Below, one piece after another: positions 6,029-9,519 of a stretch of DNA of 9,519 nucleotides. A model generated the notes under the pieces. That model worked only from the letters and a program-made list of their open reading frames with translations. It did no database searches and had not been told where the DNA came from. The number at the start of each line of letters is the position of its first letter. The first letter of the stretch is position 1. The DNA is taken from NCBI GenBank assembly GCA_021785115.1, contig JAJYGO010000499.1:1-9519 (forward strand), in the 5' to 3' direction. The stretch comes from Chloroflexota bacterium (GTDB taxonomy: Bacteria > Chloroflexota > Limnocylindria > Limnocylindrales > CSP1-4). A program made the translations under genes and the position numbers.

Positions 6029-6281
6029 GCGCCGCGGACACGTGGACCGCGCGACCGCGTTCGCACGCAGGAACCCGACACAAAGCCGTTACTGATGGCC
6101 GCTGACGCGGCTCCGGAAGCCCTCTGGACCGTCCGGAGAGGCGAGGGCCGGCCGGTCAGTCGGGCGAAGGGATCCGGGGGGCTGGGCCGGCCGTCCCACA
6201 AGGATCTCGTTCTGATCAGGTCCCGAGAGGGGCCTGACGCCGCACCGTCGAGGGCCCAGATCGCCGACCCCCTTTCGGGAC
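6029..6281 (+). ncRNA. Structured repeat element, copy B
   Basis: Block 1 (6029-6090) and block 2 (6189-6281) match copy A without gaps. The 98-nt middle (6091-6188) replaces the 45-nt middle of copy A but is also foldable: ACTGA/TCAGT and GGCCG/CGGCC arms enclose a perfect CTCCGGA/TCCGGAG stem. The block 1 hairpin (6034-6058) keeps the GAC loop, with T-A changed to T-G in the stem. The block 2 hairpin (6217-6236) has an 8-bp stem capped by a GAGA tetraloop. GTCCCACAAGG (6193-6203) pairs with CCTTTCGGGAC (6271-6281) around a 2x2 internal loop. No T-run follows the 3' end. It sits between the recombinase terminator and the convergent end of the membrane-anchored regulator gene, a setting like that of copy A. 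A non-coding RNA is favoured; a DNA recombination or replication site is the alternative. Confidence 0.65.
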
Positions 6282-6325
6282 TGCCGTCTGGCTGGCGGGA
6301 GGCTGCCCTCGTCCGCCCGGCTGCC

Positions 6326-7015
6326 CTACCAGCGCCTGCCCAGGGCGGGCCCCCAGGGGTCCCCGGTGAGTGTGGGTTGCGCCTCGGGCGGGGGAGCGCC
6401 TCGGGCGCCACTGAGCAGGTAGGCGGCGACCGCGATCGCCACCACGACCGCTCCACCCCCCACCAGCGCGACCCACCCGGGCAGGCCGGCACGCGGAGCC
6501 GGCGGCTCCCCGCTGGCGCTCGGATCCGCTGGCGGCTGGACGGATGCAGCCGGGACCGTCGGGTCGCCGGCGACCCGGATCGTGCGGGTGCGGCGCCAGG
6601 AGCGTTCGGGGAGCGGTTCTCCCCCGGACCCTGGCCCGCTGGCGGTCGGCCGGATGCTCCCCGGGGGCAGTGGCTCGTATGCCGGAGGCGGTGCCGCGAC
6701 GGGCGGTACCGGCGATGCAGGGACCTCCTCGACGGCTCCGGGGGCGGCCACGGTTGGGACCGGGGCCGCGGGCAGCTCGGGAGGCGCCGACGGGGCCGGT
6801 GGGCGCTCATGCTGGGCGGAGGCGGCCGCCTCGCTGAGGGCACGGCCGGCGAGGCGGTACACCCCTCGCGTGGGCGCATACACGTACCCGGCCTCCTTCA
6901 GGTGTAGGAGACCGCGCTTGACGGCGGCCAGGGAGAGCCCCGCGCGCTCCGCTATCTCGGCGGTCCGGGCCGGCCTCTCTGCGAGGACCTGCAGGATCTT
7001 GTCGTCTCGCTCCAC
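6326..7015 (-). CDS. Membrane-anchored winged-helix regulator
   Basis: From the GTG at 7015 the protein is 229 aa. Residues 4-58 form a winged helix-turn-helix (DDKILQVLAERPARTAEIAERAG, recognition helix SLAAVKRGLLHL, wing GYVYAPTRGVYRL), similar to MarR/IclR-type DNA-binding domains. A Pro/Ala-rich linker of about 110 residues follows, then one hydrophobic segment (about 179-202, WVALVGGGAVVVAIAVAAYLL) and a short tail. The DNA-binding part would be cytoplasmic and the tail outside or at the membrane. A leaderless start is proposed because TACAAT (7028-7023) ends 7 nt before this GTG. Longer reading to 7099 in the same frame adds 28 residues (257 aa) and remains possible. The GTCACGGY repeats upstream could be its operator. 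Its ligand or signal is unknown. Confidence 0.75.
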   Translation of the reverse strand: MERDDKILQVLAERPARTAEIAERAGLSLAAVKRGLLHLKEAGYVYAPTRGVYRLAGRALSEAAASAQHERPPAPSAPPELPAAPVPTVAAPGAVEEVPASPVPPVAAPPPAYEPLPPGSIRPTASGPGSGGEPLPERSWRRTRTIRVAGDPTVPAASVQPPADPSASGEPPAPRAGLPGWVALVGGGAVVVAIAVAAYLLSGARGAPPPEAQPTLTGDPWGPALGRRW

Positions 7016-7028
7016 GCCCACGATTGTA
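7016..7028 (-). promoter_or_regulatory. -10 box for the anchored regulator
   Basis: TACAAT on the minus strand (7028-7023) is a strong -10 box, 7 nt before the GTG at 7015. No good -35 box is seen at the usual distance. The arrangement mirrors the leaderless excisionase gene. Confidence 0.45.
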
Positions 7029-7093
7029 GCCCCCCGCGGGGACCCCTCCCGCGTCACGATCCAGCTCGCGGAGACCGCCAGCGGCCGGCTCTC

Positions 7094-7228
7094 AGTCACG
7101 GCCCCATCGCGGCCCGGTCACGGTCCGGCCCACCGGGACGGCCAGGGTATCCCCATCGGTCACCGGCCAGTCACGGCCTGGTCACGGTTCGGTTCACGGA
7201 GACCAGTGGGGTCCGGTCACGGTCCGGC
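7094..7228. repeat. Cluster of GTCACGGY repeats
   Basis: About seven copies or near-copies of GTCACGG(C/T) occur here: near 7095, 7117, 7159 (GTCACCGG), 7170, 7181, 7193 (TTCACGG) and 7216. The 16-mer CCGGTCACGGTCCGGC is present exactly at 7114-7129 and 7213-7228. The cluster covers the last codons of the serine recombinase gene and the space upstream of the anchored regulator. It could be an operator array, a recombinase accessory region or iterons. Confidence 0.6.
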
Positions 7229-7857
7229 TCGGGCTGGGTCTCCCCGTCCGCGGACAGGAGCCGGGTCAGGGTGGCCGTGCCGATCCCGAGACGGCGGGCG
7301 GCCTGGCGCTGGGAGAGGCTCCCGGCGGCGAGCTCGGCGCGGACCTTCGGCCAGCGGCGGACGAACGCGGGCCGGCTGGTGACCGGCGGCCGGCCGAGCC
7401 GCTTACCCTGTCGGGCCGCATGGCGCATCCCCTCCCGGACCCGATCTGCGATCAACGAGCGCTCCATCTCTGCGACAGCCGCCAGGATCGTGAACACCAG
7501 GCGGCCGGTGGCGCTGGTGGTGTCGAGCTCGGGCTGAGTGAGGGAGGCGAAGCCGACCCCGGCATGCTCGAGGTCGCGCAGGGTGGCGAGGGCGTGCAGG
7601 GTCGAGCGGAAGGCGCGGTCGAGCTTCCACACCAGGACCCGGTCGACCCGGCGCTGGGCGGCGTCCGCGAGCAGGCGAGTCCAGGCGGTCCGGTGCGCGA
7701 GGTCCCCGGCCGCGGCCAGGTCGACGTACTCGATCGCCTGCCAGCCCCGGGCGGCGACGTAGGCGCGCAGGGCCTCGAGCTGGAGCTCGGGATCCTGGTC
7801 CTTGTCGCGGGTGCTCACCCTCGCGTACAACGCGACCCGCAGGGGCGTGCCGGTCAT
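7171..7857 (-). CDS. Serine recombinase (resolvase/invertase family)
   Basis: The 228-aa product is of small serine recombinase type. The catalytic domain has RVALYARVSTRDKDQD with nucleophile Ser15, VLVWKLDRAFRS with active-site Arg81 and Arg84, and the long dimerisation helix with AAVAEMERSLIADRVREGM. A Hin/resolvase-type HTH (LSQRQAARRLGIGTATLTRLL, 181-201) binds DNA. The family resolves or inverts DNA between short sites in a synaptic tetramer. The ATG at 7857 is preferred over upstream starts because it overlaps the previous gene's stop as TGATG, implying translational coupling, and because family homology begins there. The last residues (VNRTVTRP) are encoded by the GTCACGG repeat cluster. 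It ends a compact operon of small unknown genes. Confidence 0.92.
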   Translation of the reverse strand: MTGTPLRVALYARVSTRDKDQDPELQLEALRAYVAARGWQAIEYVDLAAAGDLAHRTAWTRLLADAAQRRVDRVLVWKLDRAFRSTLHALATLRDLEHAGVGFASLTQPELDTTSATGRLVFTILAAVAEMERSLIADRVREGMRHAARQGKRLGRPPVTSRPAFVRRWPKVRAELAAGSLSQRQAARRLGIGTATLTRLLSADGETQPEPDRDRTPLVSVNRTVTRP

Positions 7858-8069
7858 CAGCCGTCCCGTCTCCGCGGTCCTTCGGCGAGCAACCCCCGCA
7901 CAATCCGGGCATAGATCCCCGGGTCGCCGTGGCTGCGCAGCCGCGTGCGCAGTCCGGAGGGATCCCCGATGAGCACGTGGCCGTCGCTGGTCACCGTGGC
8001 CCGGAACCCGCGATCGACGAGCCGGCGGACCAGCTGGTAGCGAACATGGCCGGCTCCGTGGCCGCTCAT
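7857..8069 (-). CDS. Small protein of unknown function, 70 aa
   Basis: The protein runs from MSGHGAGHVRYQLVRRLVDRG to EGPRRRDG. Its first third is a probable amphipathic helix (YQLVRRLVDRGF), then ATVTSDGHVLIGDP reads as a beta hairpin and IYARIVRGLLAEG as a second helix. The helix-hairpin-helix order with SDGHVLI vaguely recalls HicA-like dsRBD folds, but the likeness is too weak to assign. It overlaps the upstream gene by 4 nt (ATGA) and the serine recombinase by 1 nt (TGATG), so it is translationally coupled to both. It may be an accessory to the recombinase. I do not recognise it. Confidence 0.6.
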   Translation of the reverse strand: MSGHGAGHVRYQLVRRLVDRGFRATVTSDGHVLIGDPSGLRTRLRSHGDPGIYARIVRGLLAEGPRRRDG

Positions 8070-8236
8070 CGGAGCCAGGCGGCGAGCAGGATGGCGCCCC
8101 CGGACAGACCGAGGGCCCAGCCGTACCACCAGCGGCGGATGGCGCGGTGGCCCCAGGTGCCGACGGCCAGCTCGACCAGGAGGACGAGGCAGGCCAGCCC
8201 GGCACCGGCCTCACGAAGGACTGGGACGAGGTTCAC
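8066..8236 (-). CDS. Small two-helix membrane protein, 56 aa
   Basis: From GTG 8236 the product has two hydrophobic segments (about 9-28, GAGLACLVLLVELAVGTWG, and about 38-55, YGWALGLSGGAILLAAWL) separated by a basic, Trp-rich turn (HRAIRRWW). The positive loop suggests it faces the cytoplasm. The start overlaps the stop of the upstream gene as GTGA and its stop overlaps the next ATG as ATGA, which fixes both ends well. Possible roles of small membrane proteins in mobile elements include holin-like, toxin or conjugation-pore subunits. Nothing here selects one of these. Confidence 0.65.
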   Translation of the reverse strand: MNLVPVLREAGAGLACLVLLVELAVGTWGHRAIRRWWYGWALGLSGGAILLAAWLR

Positions 8237-8643
8237 GGCGCGGTCTCCTTTCCGGCTGTCAGGGCGGCCTCGAAGGCCGCGGTGAAGAACGCCAGGGTCT
8301 CCCCCTCGTCCCGCGCCTGGCCGGCGGATCCGTCGATCGGCCGCCAGGGCAGGCGCAGGCTGAAGGGCGAGCCGCCGGGCAGGGACTCCACCGGCTCGAC
8401 CACGACGTCGAGCTCGGCGCGGGTGGCGTGCCGGGCCGCCTCGAGCGCGGCCCGGACATCGGCCGGAGCCCCGTGGCCCAGGCGCACGATGACGCGCGGG
8501 CGGTCGGGGGTGTGGCCGGGATGGCCGCGGGGATCCCGAGACGGACGGGGCGCCGGGACGACGGCCGGCCGGGTCGGCTGTGTGGCCGCCCGTCGGCGGC
8601 GTGCCCGAGCCGCGCGGACGGCGGCCCGGCGGGTGGTGGTCAT
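8233..8643 (-). CDS. Unknown protein, 136 aa, basic N-terminus
   Basis: The first 45 residues are very rich in Arg, Ala and Pro and probably disordered. The rest (about 48-133) looks folded: RVIVRLGHGAPADVRAALEAARHATRAELDVVVEPVESLPGG alternates predicted strands and helices, followed by FSLRLPWRPIDG and a helix ETLAFFTAAFEAALTAG. I recognise no family. It overlaps both neighbours by 4 nt (ATGA at the start, GTGA at the end), so it is made from the same transcript. The basic segment could bind nucleic acid. Confidence 0.6.
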   Translation of the reverse strand: MTTTRRAAVRAARARRRRAATQPTRPAVVPAPRPSRDPRGHPGHTPDRPRVIVRLGHGAPADVRAALEAARHATRAELDVVVEPVESLPGGSPFSLRLPWRPIDGSAGQARDEGETLAFFTAAFEAALTAGKETAP

Positions 8644-8849
8644 ACGTCACCCCACCAGACATCGAAGTCCACGGCCTCCACGTCGCCGTGGCGCCGGCAG
8701 GTGCCGGTGACCTTCACGACTGTCTCGCCGATGTTCCAGCCCCCCAGGGGTGCCGGCCCGACCCAGGCGATCGGCGCGGCCACGTACCGGCCGTCCCTCG
8801 GGCAGCGGGCCCCGAGGATGACCGGCAGGTAGCCGGGCGGGGAGGGCAC
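8640..8849 (-). CDS. Unknown small protein, 69 aa
   Basis: From GTG 8849 the product has a short proline-rich start, then VILGARCPRDGRYVAAPIAWVG, a Gly/Pro turn, ETVVKVTGTCRRHGDVEAVDFDVWWGD. Cys16 and Cys51 within CPRDG and CRRHG suggest a small beta-rich domain, possibly metal binding, although only two cysteines and one histidine are present. The stop overlaps the next gene's ATG as ATGA. No clear ribosome binding site precedes the GTG, so the start is the least certain part. Confidence 0.55.
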   Translation of the reverse strand: MPSPPGYLPVILGARCPRDGRYVAAPIAWVGPAPLGGWNIGETVVKVTGTCRRHGDVEAVDFDVWWGDV

Positions 8850-8923
8850 GAGCCGCGCACCGGCGGGGCTCGGATCGCCACAGATGGCACCGGTCGAGCC
8901 CGGCTCGTTGGCGATGGACTAGA

Positions 8924-9238
8924 TCATGTGGATCCCCTCCTGACTCCGCCTGTGGGACGGCGGTGCGGTCGCCGGTGACCCGGCCTGGCCGGTCTCGAGC
9001 CCCGGCCTGTCCAGCGGCAGCGGCCGCAGAGCAGGTCGGCGTCGCCTGGGTCCGGGACGAGCACCGCGACGCCGGCGGTGAAGCTGACCCCGCAGTCCCC
9101 GGTGACCAGGAGGGCGCGCTCCTGGTCGTCCACGTGGTACCCGCGCACCCGGTGCAGGTGCACCTCGCCGTGCTGGGCAGGCCAGGGGTAGAACCAGGCG
9201 CCGGCTGGCGGATAGTCGGTCCTGGTCGGCTCGTTCAT
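8924..9238 (-). CDS. Unknown Cys-containing protein, 104 aa
   Basis: The first 75 residues look like a compact beta-rich domain: GAWFYPWPAQHGEVHLHRVRGYHVDDQERALLVTGDCG, then SFTAGVAVLVPDPGDADLLCGRCRW with Cys49, Cys71 and Cys74. The CGRC pair and Cys49 could bind zinc. The remaining 29 residues are almost all Arg, Pro, Gly and His and may be disordered. GGAGG 8 nt before ATG 9238 firmly supports the start. It is the first gene of the leftward operon, directly downstream of the GTTACCCGGT repeats, and is separated from the 69-aa gene by 74 bp. Function unknown. Confidence 0.6.
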   Translation of the reverse strand: MNEPTRTDYPPAGAWFYPWPAQHGEVHLHRVRGYHVDDQERALLVTGDCGVSFTAGVAVLVPDPGDADLLCGRCRWTGRGSRPARPGHRRPHRRPTGGVRRGST

Positions 9239-9250
9239 GCCGGGGCCTCC

Positions 9251-9371
9251 GTTACCCGGTTTACCCGGTGAAGGCGCCGGTGAGACCGGGTAACGCTCTT
9301 AGCGTCGTTACCCGTTACCCGGTCCCACTCTGGGCCGGTCATTACCCGGTAACGATCAGTCGTTACCCGGT
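9251..9371. repeat. Cluster of GTTACCCGGT repeats (iteron- or operator-like)
   Basis: Exact GTTACCCGGT occurs at 9251-9260, 9314-9323 and 9362-9371, and inverted at 9285-9294. Near copies are TTTACCCGGT (9260-9269), GTTACCCG (9307-9314) and ATTACCCGGT (9341-9350), the last extending into the palindrome TTACCCGGTAA. Seven units fit in 121 bp between the small HTH gene and the leftward operon, and the last one overlaps the HTH gene's final codons. This density suggests multiple sites for one DNA-binding protein: an operator array for the operon or replication/partition iterons. Confidence 0.75.
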
Positions 9372-9502
9372 TCATCGTCCGCCTCCATGTCTCCGATCAG
9401 CCCGCGCCCCTTCAGGAGGCGCAGCCGTGCCTTGGCGGTGTTCGGGGGGATGCCCAGCGCCCTGACCAGCGGAGTCGGCGTGGTAGCGATGGGAGCCGCC
9501 AC
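9356..9502 (-). CDS. Small HTH protein or 3' part of a regulator
   Basis: On the minus strand a frame from GTG 9502 to TGA 9356 encodes 48 aa: TPTPLVRALGIPPNTAKARLRLLKGRGLIGD is a clear winged-helix recognition segment, followed by an acidic end (MEADDEPGND). A TAG directly precedes the GTG, so in this frame the protein is short. No ribosome binding site is evident. It may be a complete mini-regulator, a frameshifted remnant, or the end of a gene reaching past the window. Its last codons are formed by a GTTACCCGGT repeat, making it a candidate for the protein that binds those repeats. Confidence 0.5.
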   Translation of the reverse strand: MAAPIATTPTPLVRALGIPPNTAKARLRLLKGRGLIGDMEADDEPGND

Positions 9503-9519
9503 CTACGGGTGCGTACTTC

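Noticed and set aside
5707..6879. 390-aa minus-strand frame across the structured element and regulator gene
   Set aside because: It overlaps the winged-helix regulator in another frame and is composed of Arg/Pro/Ser repeats without a domain.
5876..6907. 343-aa plus-strand frame covering copy B
   Set aside because: The matching blocks of copies A and B are conserved at the nucleotide level with hairpins; the peptides show no coherent protein and the frame runs antisense to the regulator gene.
7858..8214. N-terminal extension of the serine recombinase to 8214
   Set aside because: It would cover two overlapping small genes; family homology begins at the ATG at 7857.
9268..9465. 65-aa plus-strand frame at the right end
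   Set aside because: Its repeated RYPV-like residues are just the GTTACCCGGT repeats translated, and it is antisense to the small HTH gene.
1..9519. CRISPR array
   Set aside because: The repeat clusters seen are short motifs with irregular spacing and both orientations, not uniform repeats with uniform spacers.

Overview
This is a high-GC bacterial window in which most genes use G or C almost exclusively at third codon positions. Two genes have -10 boxes placed 6-7 nt before their start codons, as in leaderless transcripts, and others have Shine-Dalgarno sequences. This fits Actinomycetota or Chloroflexota; the sequence alone does not decide between them. The content is accessory in nature: a broken tRNA gene, a tyrosine recombinase with an excisionase-like partner, a serine recombinase, a lysozyme-like protein, several repeat families and many small unknown proteins.

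Left edge (1-1521): the tail of a probable upstream gene, two direct repeats, then the first 41 nt of a tRNA-Val(GAC). The tRNA stops matching inside the 3' strand of the anticodon stem, as expected where an inserted or rearranged segment joins. After 239 bp without a gene comes a PDZ-domain lipoprotein whose codon use is less GC-biased than that of the genes to its right.

Middle (1574-6281): the most notable feature is a pair of about 200-250 bp elements in inverted orientation, copy A at 1574-1773 (minus) and copy B at 6029-6281 (plus). Each has two conserved blocks of identical length (62 and 93 nt) separated by a middle of variable length. Hairpins and a closing stem are kept in both copies, partly by compensating changes, and neither copy looks protein-coding. 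I read them as two copies of a structured RNA or DNA element that I do not recognise. Between them lie a small zinc-finger protein gene bounded by 23-bp inverted repeats, a startless gene remnant, a lysozyme-like membrane-anchored protein (minus), and a divergent pair: a leaderless excisionase-like HTH gene and a tyrosine recombinase carrying two extra C-terminal HTH domains. An intrinsic terminator follows the recombinase.

Right part (6326-9519, all minus strand): an apparent operon reads leftward from about 9240. It holds a Cys-containing 104-aa protein, then a tightly overlapping set (69 aa, 136 aa, 56-aa membrane protein, 70 aa) ending in a serine recombinase. Further left is a separate winged-helix regulator with a transmembrane anchor. 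A cluster of GTTACCCGGT repeats lies upstream of the operon, next to a small HTH protein at the right edge. A second cluster, GTCACGGY, lies between the serine recombinase end and the anchored regulator. Together these look like part of an integrative or plasmid-like element with two recombinases, its own regulators and repeat-based control sites.
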